Shown here: piece after piece, positions 9,028 through 17,557 of the stretch
Layout: each line of letters begins with the position of its first letter
Position numbering within the stretch: the stretch's first letter is position 1
NCBI GenBank assembly: GCA_002499445.1
Contig: DALS01000066.1
Span: 1-63,750, forward strand
Source: Methanosarcina sp. UBA293
GTDB lineage: Archaea; Halobacteriota; Methanosarcinia; Methanosarcinales; Methanosarcinaceae
DNA: 63,750 nt
Direction: 5' to 3'
Position numbers and translations under genes: made by a program
Notes under the pieces: generated by a model
What the model was told of the DNA's origin: nothing
What the model saw: the letters and a program-made list of their open reading frames with translations, nothing else
Database searches by the model: none

Positions 9028-9936
9028 TCATCTCATCAATTTCAGGATAAGAGCTTTTTGTGCATGCAGGCGGTTTTCGGCTTCATCAAAAATTACAGAG
9101 TTCGGTCCGTCCATAACTTCATCCGTAATTTCAAGACCTCTTCGGGCTGGCAGGCAATGCATAACTATTACATCTGGCTTTGCAGCTCCAAGGAGTTCAG
9201 TATTGACCTGATATCTAGCAAAATCCTTCAGGCGTTTTTCCTGTTCGGCTTCGTCGCCCATGGAAACCCAGACATCCGTATAAATGATATCTGCGTCTTT
9301 TGCAGCAACTTTTGGATCATCCGTAACTGTGAACTTGCCTCCCAGGGCTTTTGCCTTTTCAAGATACTCGGCTTTTGGCTCGTATCCTTTTGGACAGGCA
9401 ATGGCAAATTCCATTCCCATAATAGCCGAACCGAGTAGGGCCGAATTACAGACGTTGTTTCCATCTCCTATCCAGACAAATTTTAAGCCTTCAAACTTTT
9501 GCTTGTACTCCAGGATCGTCATGAAGTCACCCAGAATCTGACAGGGGTGCTCCTGGTCTGAAAGCGCATTGATTACGGGTATAGTTGAGTACTCGGCTAA
9601 TTTTAATACAGTCTCGTGGCTCATAACTCTAGCCATGAGTCCGTGAAGATAACCTGAGAGGATTTTAGCAGTGTCCTCAATAGTCTCGCCTCTACCTATC
9701 TGGATATCGTTGGAGTTCAGGTAAAGGGCATGTCCTCCAAAATCGGTCATTGCGACCTCAAAAGATACTCTTGTCCTTGTGGAAGCTTTCTCGAAAATCA
9801 TCCCTAGACTTTTATTCTTCAGGAACTCTGTAGGTTCTTCTGCCTTGCGCTTTTCTTTCAGGTCTACAGCCGATTTGAGGAGTTCATAGATCTCCTCTCT
9901 GGACAGGTCAGTTATGGAAAGTACATCCTTCTTCAT
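9028..9936 (-). CDS. argF: ornithine carbamoyltransferase
   Basis: Makes citrulline from ornithine and carbamoyl phosphate in arginine synthesis; cytosolic trimer. Signature motifs are present: carbamoyl-phosphate binding STRTRVSFEVAM, then HPCQILGDFMT, the ornithine-binding region WIGDGNNVCNS, and HCLPARRG. The frame extends to a TTG at 9993, but I chose ATG 9936 (MKKDVLSITDLS): homologues start there and the extra 19 residues are not conserved in the family. The length of 302 aa is then normal. It is transcribed in the same direction as purD upstream, 112 bp away, so the two may be co-transcribed. Confidence 0.95.
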   Translation of the reverse strand: MKKDVLSITDLSREEIYELLKSAVDLKEKRKAEEPTEFLKNKSLGMIFEKASTRTRVSFEVAMTDFGGHALYLNSNDIQIGRGETIEDTAKILSGYLHGLMARVMSHETVLKLAEYSTIPVINALSDQEHPCQILGDFMTILEYKQKFEGLKFVWIGDGNNVCNSALLGSAIMGMEFAIACPKGYEPKAEYLEKAKALGGKFTVTDDPKVAAKDADIIYTDVWVSMGDEAEQEKRLKDFARYQVNTELLGAAKPDVIVMHCLPARRGLEITDEVMDGPNSVIFDEAENRLHAQKALILKLMR

Positions 9937-10048
9937 CGCTTCAACCCCGACTTTATTGGCTAAATTCACTTCATTCTGGCTGATTTCAAACAATATGTTA
10001 CTCTGTAGTACTATTTGTATACCATATTTTGAAGGACAATTAAGACAG

Positions 10049-11350
10049 TCAGCCTCTTATTTCTTTCATATGGTCGATTCTCTTCTGGATAAGAGCTGCA
10101 GTTCCAATGTCTTTCCTGAAAAACAGCTTGCCCTGAAGATTTTCAAGAGCATTCTGGGCAATTTTTTCGGCTGCTTCTATAGTTTCCGCAACCCCGACGA
10201 CCGCAATGGAACGGGAACCGGTTGTGTAAACTTTCCCTTCTTTTTCGTAGACACTGGCATAATAAATGGAAGCTTCTCCTATATTCCCTACAATTACCTC
10301 ACTATCCTTTTCAGGCTCATCGGGGTAGCCGGTAGGAACTGCATATTTACACACAGTCGCTTTCTTGCTAAAGCTCACAGGCAGGTTTCCAAGGGTCCCT
10401 TTAACTACTGCAGTCATAATTTCCACAAAGTCTGTTTCAATGAGGGGAATCACGTTCATGGCTTCGGGGTCGCCGAATCTGGAATTGAATTCCACTACCT
10501 TGGGACCGTTCGCTGTAAGGATGAACTGTCCATAGAGAATGCCCTGATATCCTGTTCCGGTTTCCTCACAGAGTGCCTTTACGGTATCCTGCATAATCTT
10601 CTTTGCCTTTTCAAGGTCTTCAGGGAGCATAAAAGGAAGGATTTCCCCAGCGTCGGTGTATGAACCCATACCGCCTGTATTGGGTCCAAGATCTTCTTCA
10701 TAGGCTCGTTTGTGGTCCTGTACTGCAGGGAAGAATACAAGGTTTTTCCCATCCACAAAAGCTTGAAGTGTGAACTCTTCTCCTATGAAGCGCTCTTCGA
10801 TAACTACAGCCCCTTTTTCAAGAAGCTCACTTGTATAGGCTTGGGCAGCTTCGAGGTCAGGGAGCTGGTCTCCCATAACTTTTACGCCTTTGCCTCCTGT
10901 CAGGCCTGAGGGTTTGACTGCCACATCTCCCAGTTTTTCTATAAAAGCGTGTGCAGACTTTTCCTCTGTGAATACTTCATACTCAGGACAGCCTTCGATT
11001 CCATACTTTTTCATAAAATTTCTTGCCCAGGCTTTGTCAAATTCTATAATTGCACAGGCTTTTTTAGGCCCTACAACCGGAATTCCGGCTTCCCAGAGGG
11101 CATCTGCAACTCCTGCTGCAAGAGGGGCTTCTGGGCCCACAAAAACCATTTCGATATTTCTGGCTTTTGCATACTCGACAACTTTTTCAGTTTCGGTTTC
11201 CTTCTCAAGGAGAAAATCCTCGCAGAGAGTGGCAATTCCGGGATTTTTTTTCGCCATTAACGCATAAAGGGAGGGGTTATGCTTGCTTTTCTTGATTCCT
11301 TCGGCGATTGCATGTTCCCTTCCGCCTCCGCCGATAAGCAAAATTTTCAT
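10049..11350 (-). CDS. purD: phosphoribosylamine-glycine ligase (GARS)
   Basis: Second step of purine synthesis: an ATP-dependent ligation of glycine to 5-phosphoribosylamine. It is an ATP-grasp enzyme of 433 aa with an N-terminal GGGGREHAIA motif, KPSGLTGGKGVKV (ATP binding), the family signature RFGDPEAM with VVEFNSRFGDPE, and GGMGSYT. The frame extends to 11455, but ATG 11350 is the natural start, with aggaga about eight bases upstream and the family N-terminus MKILLIGGGGREHA. argF follows downstream. No regulatory element was recognised. Confidence 0.95.
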   Translation of the reverse strand: MKILLIGGGGREHAIAEGIKKSKHNPSLYALMAKKNPGIATLCEDFLLEKETETEKVVEYAKARNIEMVFVGPEAPLAAGVADALWEAGIPVVGPKKACAIIEFDKAWARNFMKKYGIEGCPEYEVFTEEKSAHAFIEKLGDVAVKPSGLTGGKGVKVMGDQLPDLEAAQAYTSELLEKGAVVIEERFIGEEFTLQAFVDGKNLVFFPAVQDHKRAYEEDLGPNTGGMGSYTDAGEILPFMLPEDLEKAKKIMQDTVKALCEETGTGYQGILYGQFILTANGPKVVEFNSRFGDPEAMNVIPLIETDFVEIMTAVVKGTLGNLPVSFSKKATVCKYAVPTGYPDEPEKDSEVIVGNIGEASIYYASVYEKEGKVYTTGSRSIAVVGVAETIEAAEKIAQNALENLQGKLFFRKDIGTAALIQKRIDHMKEIRG

Positions 11351-11863
11351 TTTTATTCTCCTGATTTTTAAAAAGATTACTTTATTTAAGTCTGGTTTTA
11401 ATATGTATGGATAATGGGATGAGATAAGAAAAGGTAATGAATTTTCAGTCCTCAAAACCTCTTAATATTGCTTTATGCAGCTATCTGTTTTTATTGATAA
11501 TGCTTTTTATCTGGATTGTGCTGAAGGACTTCCTAGTTCTCTATTTCTTCCGATAAATATCTTCTCATTGTCAAGCTTCAAACTTAACATTCTGATAAAA
11601 ATCCATATAGTTTAACATTCCTCAGAGATCTAAACTTTCATTCTTTTACAATATTTCTAATTTTAAAATGATATTACTAGAGTAGAATACAGAAAAGCTA
11701 AAATATTAGTTCAGTATTCACTGAAAATCAGGCTTTTGTGGCACCTTGTAGTGTTATTCTAGAGGCATCAGATGAATTTTTTACAAAATAAGCAGTCTTA
11801 ATCTGTTTTTTGTTTTTAAACTTTTTACGTCATTTTGGAAAATACTCAGTCTAATCAATATTT
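11351..11863. other. AT-rich intergenic region
   Basis: About 500 bases between the purD start and the accessory ATPase-nitrilase locus. It is strongly AT-rich. I see no supported gene; short frames here have no ribosome-binding site. The purD promoter must lie in its left part. Confidence 0.5.
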
Positions 11864-11978
11864 ATTTGTATTCGGTTAAGATACGATATATTAATATGTG
11901 TTATTTTTGTTGCCATTTCTGTAAACTTCTAATGGTTGAGAATTTTAATGTTAACAGATTTCTTAACCGAATACAAAT
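11864..11978. repeat. 18-bp perfect inverted repeat downstream of the nitrilase gene
   Basis: ATTTGTATTCGGTTAAGA at 11864-11881 is the exact reverse complement of 11961-11978. The arms are separated by 79 bp, and the right arm ends three bases from the nitrilase stop codon. It could be the ends of a tiny mobile element, a long-range RNA hairpin or a cassette boundary. The core GTATTCGG also occurs in the inverted repeat at the other end of this locus. Confidence 0.85.
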
Positions 11979-11981
11979 GAA

Positions 11982-12749
11982 TCAAAACTTAATTATTTTC
12001 CTTTTTAGATTTGAAACAGGTTTTATATCTTCTTTCGGGTCTGCTGGGGTCGGCGACAGAAGTGACTTACAAGTGAGATTAAAATCTCCAATAATCAGTC
12101 CTTCTTCTCCTTTTTTCAGTTCACATAATTTGTATTTACTATCTCCTTCAGCTTTGTAGCCTGCTTTCACAAGATCATTAATATGCTCGTCTCGAATTAT
12201 TCCGAAGACTGAAGTGCCCCCATAAATAGACGTGTTTGATATAATGATATACGAATGGCTATTATCAATGTGATTCTGTGCATTGGTATGGAACCTTTCT
12301 GTTTTTTTATTGTAGGAAGGAACGAAGATAAGATCTATAATACCCCGAAGGCGGTCACTCAAGTTAATGAAATCCCTACAAATGAGTACGGAAAATTTTC
12401 CAACTCTAGTGTCATAAATATATAATCTATTTCCCGGTACCATCTTTTGTTCAATAATCCCATCTTCAATGGGAGAAGGTTTTATCTTCATTTGAGGAGG
12501 AATATCGGTATCTGAATCAAGCAGCGGTTTACAAATGTTATGCTTTTTCTCATCGTAGTAGCTTCCGGGTATTACTACCATATCCTGACAGATACTCTTG
12601 ATTTCTGGAATCCAATCTTTACAGACACAAAGTTCCGGTAGGCAAACAATATCAGCCCGTAATTCACGCGCTATTTTTAAAGCATTTAGAACTTTTTTCT
12701 TTGATTTGTCTTCATCAATAATCTGTGGTGGAAAACTATTTTCAGACAA
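11982..12749 (-). CDS. nitrilase/carbon-nitrogen hydrolase fold protein, frame-shifted relative to the ATPase
   Basis: A nitrilase-superfamily domain with the Glu-Lys-Cys triad visible: Glu in VCLPELCV, Lys in QMKIKPSP, Cys in FSVLICRDF. Such enzymes hydrolyse amide or nitrile C-N bonds; the substrate is unknown. The coordinates begin at the first canonical codon, a TTG, but the fold clearly starts earlier (VIKIAAVQLNFVLSENSF, nt 12785-12730) and the frame is open to 12875 with no ATG/GTG/TTG upstream. This open stretch overlaps the 3' end of the ATPase gene in the -1 frame. So the two are either one protein joined by frameshifting, a frameshift-damaged fusion, or a separate gene with a non-canonical start. 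It is AT-rich compared with its neighbours. Confidence 0.7.
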   Translation of the reverse strand: MSENSFPPQIIDEDKSKKKVLNALKIARELRADIVCLPELCVCKDWIPEIKSICQDMVVIPGSYYDEKKHNICKPLLDSDTDIPPQMKIKPSPIEDGIIEQKMVPGNRLYIYDTRVGKFSVLICRDFINLSDRLRGIIDLIFVPSYNKKTERFHTNAQNHIDNSHSYIIISNTSIYGGTSVFGIIRDEHINDLVKAGYKAEGDSKYKLCELKKGEEGLIIGDFNLTCKSLLSPTPADPKEDIKPVSNLKRKIIKF

Positions 12750-12832
12750 TACAAAATTAAGTTGTACAGCTGCAATCTTTATAACTTCTTTTTCACAATC
12801 AGAAGCCTTAACATATTGAATCTGAGGATTAC

Positions 12833-14452
12833 TCAGAGGACAGATTTTAGGACAGGTATTAGTAAAGTGTGGATGTTATTTTCTGGCTTTTTATGTATTT
12901 CGAAATAATCTTGCATAACCTTAAGGTCGCATGAATTTCCATCTCCAATTATCATAATTTTGTCAAGCTGGGATTCTGTTGACTCATTTTTTGAAATATA
13001 TGTTGTTAATATAGGATGGATAAAATAGAACTCTGATTGTGGCAGTACGCACTTTGGGTTGTCAAATGTCATTTCTCCAAGTTGTACAAACTTTTGAAGA
13101 TATTTATCTATAATATTATCTTTTTCTATAACACCCAATAATCCAATTTTGTACAAATTGCCAAAAACATGTATTTTTTCACAATCACTACATCTTTTAG
13201 CTTCACAAGAAACTTGTGAATTAAATTTACTACATATTTTCTTTAAATCCTTTTTATAGATTATTCTGGTGTTTATTAGATCAAATAACTTGTCAAATTC
13301 ATCTTTGGAAAAATCTATATGCGGGCGTACTTCTGTAATATATTGCGATGCAATATATCGTGCTACGTCTTCTATAGCTCTTGCTATATTTTCTTCGTTT
13401 TTATCTGATAATTGACTTAATTCATACCCCATGCTCATGATGTCTCTAGGTCTTTTGAGCGTGTGCCGATGAATATAATCAAATATGTCTTCTGTTTCAC
13501 CTGTTCGAGAATGTGTAATAGTTTTTAAACCCAAAAAAGAATGTATCGGGTCGCTATCTAAAAGCTCAGGATCAAAAAGACTATGTGAATCCGTGACTTT
13601 TATATTTTTTATGAACATATCCTCTAATTCTTTTTTGGAATATTTTAAATCGAGGACATTACCCTTTAGTTGTAGAGACATTTCGTCACTTTCTTTCATC
13701 TTTAGGTATGCTTCTTTTCGAATACTTGAAAATATTTTTATGTGTATATTAATATCTGACAAAGTTCTAACGGCTTTCATAAGGCCTATTTGAGAGAAAT
13801 ACCAAATATCATTGGATCGTACACCGGTTTTGCTGTATTTGTATTTGTATTTTTCAGGTGGTTTAAAAATTTCGTCAACGCCATCTATAAAAATTATTGT
13901 AGTACTTATTTTTCTCCCCCTTATAACGGCAAGTAAGTTATTTAGTTCCTCTTTAAGTGGGGATAAATCTTCATGATACTTATTAATGATAGTTGCCAAG
14001 TAATCCACTGGAATTTCTTCGTGTCCTTGTAACAATCTGGAAACTATGCTTAAACTGTCAATTTCACTTATTTCCTCACTGTTAGATGGATTAGGATATT
14101 TCCTCATATTTTTTAAAGTGGAAAGAAGTATTGACAATAACCATATATCTCTCCAAGTTTCTTCCTTTTTAAATAAGTTTTTTTTGTTTTTAAAATCTAT
14201 ACTTGGCGTAGATTTATCTACTAATGAGTCCTCTGGAATAAAATTCCAATCTTTGTACATTCTTTGATATAAAATCCTCTTGTACCTTATAAGAAAAGTT
14301 TTACCAAAACCTTTGGTAGCGATTACGAAATATTTTGCATCTCTTTCTGTATCTAGAAAACTCTCGATCGAAAAGTTTGAGACAAAGGTTTTATCGTCCC
14401 AGTCTCCAATTTTTCTGATATATGATCCATCAGTCATCCAAGCTTGCGCCAT
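12833..14452 (-). CDS. STAND-like P-loop ATPase
   Basis: A 539-residue ATPase of a family I cannot name. The variant Walker A is IATKGFGKTFL (residues about 43-53) and the Walker B is TTIIFIDGVDEIF (about 190-202), with a sensor-like arginine in IFSSIRKEAY. After the ATPase core there is a Cys cluster (ICSKF...SCEAKRCSDCEK, possible zinc site) and a winged-helix-like segment FGNLYKIGLLGVI. The C-terminus LLIPVLKSVL overlaps the upstream-extended frame of the nitrilase domain. No membrane helices. Composition is AT-rich, with many AAA/ATA/TTT codons unlike the housekeeping neighbours, and it is flanked by inverted repeats: signs of transfer. NTPases of this general architecture are common in prokaryotic defence; that role is inferred here. 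Confidence 0.7.
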   Translation of the reverse strand: MAQAWMTDGSYIRKIGDWDDKTFVSNFSIESFLDTERDAKYFVIATKGFGKTFLIRYKRILYQRMYKDWNFIPEDSLVDKSTPSIDFKNKKNLFKKEETWRDIWLLSILLSTLKNMRKYPNPSNSEEISEIDSLSIVSRLLQGHEEIPVDYLATIINKYHEDLSPLKEELNNLLAVIRGRKISTTIIFIDGVDEIFKPPEKYKYKYSKTGVRSNDIWYFSQIGLMKAVRTLSDINIHIKIFSSIRKEAYLKMKESDEMSLQLKGNVLDLKYSKKELEDMFIKNIKVTDSHSLFDPELLDSDPIHSFLGLKTITHSRTGETEDIFDYIHRHTLKRPRDIMSMGYELSQLSDKNEENIARAIEDVARYIASQYITEVRPHIDFSKDEFDKLFDLINTRIIYKKDLKKICSKFNSQVSCEAKRCSDCEKIHVFGNLYKIGLLGVIEKDNIIDKYLQKFVQLGEMTFDNPKCVLPQSEFYFIHPILTTYISKNESTESQLDKIMIIGDGNSCDLKVMQDYFEIHKKPENNIHTLLIPVLKSVL

Positions 14453-14533
14453 GAAGAGGTATTCTCATAATACTTCTTCATAATAATTTCTATTTTTACC
14501 TAATAAATATAAAAACTATTTTAAAATAAAGTC

Positions 14534-14778
14534 ATAACCTACTTTCGGCAGGTAACTTGTTTTTTTCGTAGTATTTTTGCTGATAGCGTTTTTGCTGGAG
14601 AAAACATTATTCCTTACACTAAACATTATTGCAAAAGTGGGTCATTGTTTATATATGTCTTGAGTTTTGAGCCATATGTTAACCAGTTTCCAACCAAATA
14701 AATATTAACACAATATTCAAAAAACGCTACCATTAAAAATACTCAAAATTTAATATCGACCTGCCGAATACAGGTTAT
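14534..14778. repeat. imperfect inverted repeat, about 65-bp arms
   Basis: The arm from 14534 (ataacct, ttcggcaggt, agtattttt, tagcgttttt) recurs in reverse complement from 14778 inward with the same block order and nearly equal spacing. The outer 20 bp match at 17 of 20 positions. The arms enclose about 115 bp with no ORF. It lies 82 bp upstream of the ATPase start, so it could hold its promoter or be a MITE-like insertion. Confidence 0.7.
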
Positions 14779-14864
14779 AAATTAAGACTTACACGGTTGA
14801 AAATGCTTATTGTGCTTGATTTTGTAATTCAAGTGAGTAAATCCTATAAATATTTCAACTTAGA

Positions 14865-14999
14865 CAGTGTGGCTCTATAGAAATCCTCTGAAATGATGGA
14901 TTTCCATAAATTTGAACTGAGCAACCAGATCTGAATATACTTATCTTTTTTCAGCCTCTTTCATCTGATGTAGATAGGTTTTCTACAGAGCCTACAGTG
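14865..14999. mobile_element. MITE-like element with terminal inverted repeats
   Basis: The left end cagtgtggctctatagaaat and the right end (reverse complement cactgtaggctctgtagaaa) form imperfect terminal inverted repeats of about 24 bp bounding 135 bp without coding capacity. The motif GGCTCTGTAGAAA resembles insertion-sequence ends. No transposase is present, so this is a non-autonomous or remnant element. Confidence 0.6.
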
Positions 15000-15131
15000 T
15001 ATTGATTTATCTATAAAATCACAAATCTCAAAAGTTCTTGGGTAGAAAATTCCATATCGTAAAATCAGTTTTCCTCATTAATACCCAAAAACTTGACTTC
15101 AAATATACAACAAATTCACGAAGTTGTCTAA

Positions 15132-15689
15132 TTATCTCAACAGATCACTTGCACTCACAAGAGGAACAAGTTCCACACCTATCTCTTTTAAGTTTTCTAT
15201 TGCTCCTTCTTCCCTGTCCACGACACAGATTACGTATTTGACATTTGCTCCGGTTTCTCTGACAACTTCAACTGCGTCTCTGACTGAGCCTCCACTTGTC
15301 GTTACGTCTTCGAGCATTACAAGCCTGTCTTCCGGTTTGATATCTCCAACAAATCTGCTCTTTGTGCCGTAGTCTTTTACAGCTTTCCGAACAATAAGTA
15401 GAGGGAGTTCGGTTTCCATCGAAACTGCAGTAGCCAGTGGTACACCGCCAAGTTCGACTCCTGCTATTATGTTCACATCCATTTGCTTAATTCTGAATGC
15501 TGCCTGCCGTGCTATAAGTTTAAGAGTTTTAGGGTCAGTACTGGCTTTTTTGATGTCTATATAATACTTGCTCTTCTTTCCTGAGGCAAGTGTGAAGTCC
15601 CCATAGCGGATAGCTCCGCAGGCTTTGAGGGCTGCGATCAGTTCCTGTTTTTGTATTTCTAATTCTTTTTCGGTTTCCGATTTGTTCAT
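15132..15689 (-). CDS. pyrE: orotate phosphoribosyltransferase
   Basis: Converts orotate and PRPP to OMP in pyrimidine synthesis. It is 185 aa, usual for the archaeal family. The PRPP-binding motif is VMLEDVTTSGGSVRDA, with the catalytic-loop region FTLASGKKSKYYIDIKKAS near the N-terminus and GVELGGVPLATAVS in the middle. The ATG at 15689 opens the frame, with ggtgag just upstream on the minus strand. carS lies 200 bp upstream on the same strand. pyrG is elsewhere in the window (52.8 kb). Confidence 0.95.
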   Translation of the reverse strand: MNKSETEKELEIQKQELIAALKACGAIRYGDFTLASGKKSKYYIDIKKASTDPKTLKLIARQAAFRIKQMDVNIIAGVELGGVPLATAVSMETELPLLIVRKAVKDYGTKSRFVGDIKPEDRLVMLEDVTTSGGSVRDAVEVVRETGANVKYVICVVDREEGAIENLKEIGVELVPLVSASDLLR

Positions 15690-15890
15690 GATCTCACCGG
15701 TTTGCAGCCTTATTAGTTATTTTCTATTAAATGTGCCGGGTGAATGTGTCAAATCTTATATTTTTTAAGGATCTTATACTCCCAGGCCTTTATACCCCCA
15801 GGCTTAATACAACTTAAATTTTTGGCCAAACTCTTTTGAAAATGTTTGTTTGAAAATGTTTGTATTAAAAGCCTTTTGACTTCCGTAAAC

Positions 15891-16418
15891 TTACCACGGT
15901 TCTTTCTTTACGCCTGTGAAGTATCCTATTATGTTTGTTGTAAGATGTAGTAGAGGCGTTGTTATAAGGATAGTTATCATTATTGAGGATGTAAAATTAC
16001 TCGTGAACCATTCCGGGGCTGTAAGGTATGCAAAAACCCAGGCTCCGATTACAAAGTCCAGCTGGTCTACAAGGGGCAGTGGAGCTCCTCTTTTCAGCCC
16101 CATTCTGCGCTTGAAGAAGCTTTTGAACATATCTCCAAAAAGCGAGCCGCAGGCAAGGGCAAGGACAACTTTGAAAGCCTCAATATAGCTCGGGCCAAAA
16201 GCAGGCATCTCTATTCCAAGAATTTCAAATCCCCTGGAGCTAAGCCAGATCTGGATACCACCTGCAAGCACTCCAAAAAAAACACCTGAAAAGAACCCTC
16301 TGTAGGTTTTCCCATCTCCTATGATCCTTTTTCCATCTTTTAGAGTTCTGCCTCCATCAATTGGCTTTCCGCCACCGAAAACAGCTGCAAAAGGGTTGGG
16401 AAGGTATGCGGGAATCAT
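15891..16418 (-). CDS. carS: CDP-archaeol synthase
   Basis: A membrane cytidylyltransferase that activates digeranylgeranylglycerol phosphate with CTP for archaeal phospholipid synthesis (DUF46/CarS). The sequence has the family motifs GDGKTYRGFFSG, LFGDMFKSFFKRRMGLKRG and LPLVDQLDFVIGAW, and several membrane helices. The annotated ATG 16418 gives 175 aa, but the frame upstream stays family-like (IELIIKAFWL) back to about 16448 without ATG, GTG or TTG. The true start may be a non-canonical codon such as ATC 16448; otherwise translation starts at 16418 and loses half of helix 1. Confidence 0.9.
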   Translation of the reverse strand: MIPAYLPNPFAAVFGGGKPIDGGRTLKDGKRIIGDGKTYRGFFSGVFFGVLAGGIQIWLSSRGFEILGIEMPAFGPSYIEAFKVVLALACGSLFGDMFKSFFKRRMGLKRGAPLPLVDQLDFVIGAWVFAYLTAPEWFTSNFTSSIMITILITTPLLHLTTNIIGYFTGVKKEPW

Positions 16419-16448
16419 CAGCCAGAATGCTTTAATTATAAGTTCGAT

Positions 16449-17557
16449 CGTGATATCAACTCTACATGTAAGTTTTGTTTTTCTTGAGGATGAACTTTAC
16501 TTTCTGGATATCGCTGTGCTCTTTGTCTTTTTGTGTATTTATCCACAGGGTGCGCCAATAACTAGTGTCGATGTTATCCCTTACTTTCAACTCCTTTTTA
16601 ATATATACAACTTAAATAATAGATTTAATAAACATTTCATATAGTCTAATAATAAGTCTAAGTGAATATTTTTATAGTCAGTTGAATAAGGATTTAATGT
16701 GCTAAATTAATTGGCTTATGTAACAATTGACCCTATTTAATTGTATTTATTTTATAAGCTTTAATCTTAGTTTGTAGTTCTCTCTATTTTTTTAATACCT
16801 CTACCTGGGGAGTTTTTTACAACAGATATAATCAAAAGTAGCTATCAAGAAAATTGAAACAAGAAATATTGTTAATGAGAAATCAATATATATAAGAAAT
16901 GTATTCAGTTTTTGAAATATTAGTTTTGAATATATTATCTAGTTCTTATTATCTAGTTCTTATTATCTAGTTCTCTTATTCTCTGAAATTGGAACTCAAA
17001 TTTTTGATCAGTTGAATTATAATATTTTTGCTATGATATTTGATGTTTTTTATCCGGATCCGGATATTATTATGTTTTGTATAATTAAATTTCCCCCTAA
17101 AGTAGCCCATGTCAAGCGTGATTGAAAGTTTTTCAACTCCCTTTTAATATATACAACTTTAAATAGTATGAGTACATTATTAATTGTTGGAGATGAATAA
17201 CCTTCTAATTATATACGTATGTAAGTTTAATTGTTAAATCTGTACAAGTTCTCCCATTAATCTTATAAAACGGGGCTCCGGTAATTGGTTATAAACATAT
17301 AATACTTGTTTTAATGACCAGTTATTGGATTTAAAATGGAATAATCCGCTATATTATGTAAAAACGTTTTTTATCGTCTTTAGAATTCCAAATATATATA
17401 TTATACTGTATAAATATATCTATGATGTGTATATTTGGCAATTGTTGTCAGTTTTGAAAGATAATTAAAAATATTCTTTAAAAAACCTAAAAATAATTGT
17501 CTGATTTGTCTTTAACTGACTAACTATCTATTAAACTACAAATACGAAGGGGTTATC
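16449..17557. other. long AT-rich intergenic region with repeats and a palindrome
   Basis: About 1.1 kb between divergent carS and the winged-helix regulator. It holds a direct repeat of a promoter-like segment (16588-16620 and 17133-17167, core cttttTAATATATACAACTT), a short tandem repeat ttattatctagttc (about 16935-16975) and a 16-bp palindrome at 17051-17066. No supported gene. Multiple TATA-like boxes lie in the last 200 bases, suiting the promoter of the regulator. Confidence 0.6.
17051..17066. promoter_or_regulatory. 16-bp perfect palindrome, candidate operator
   Basis: TATCCGGATCCGGATA is fully self-complementary and is a GC island in very AT-rich sequence, about 490 bp upstream of the winged-helix regulator at 17558. 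It has the form of a dimeric-regulator binding site; the regulator is unknown. Confidence 0.4.
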
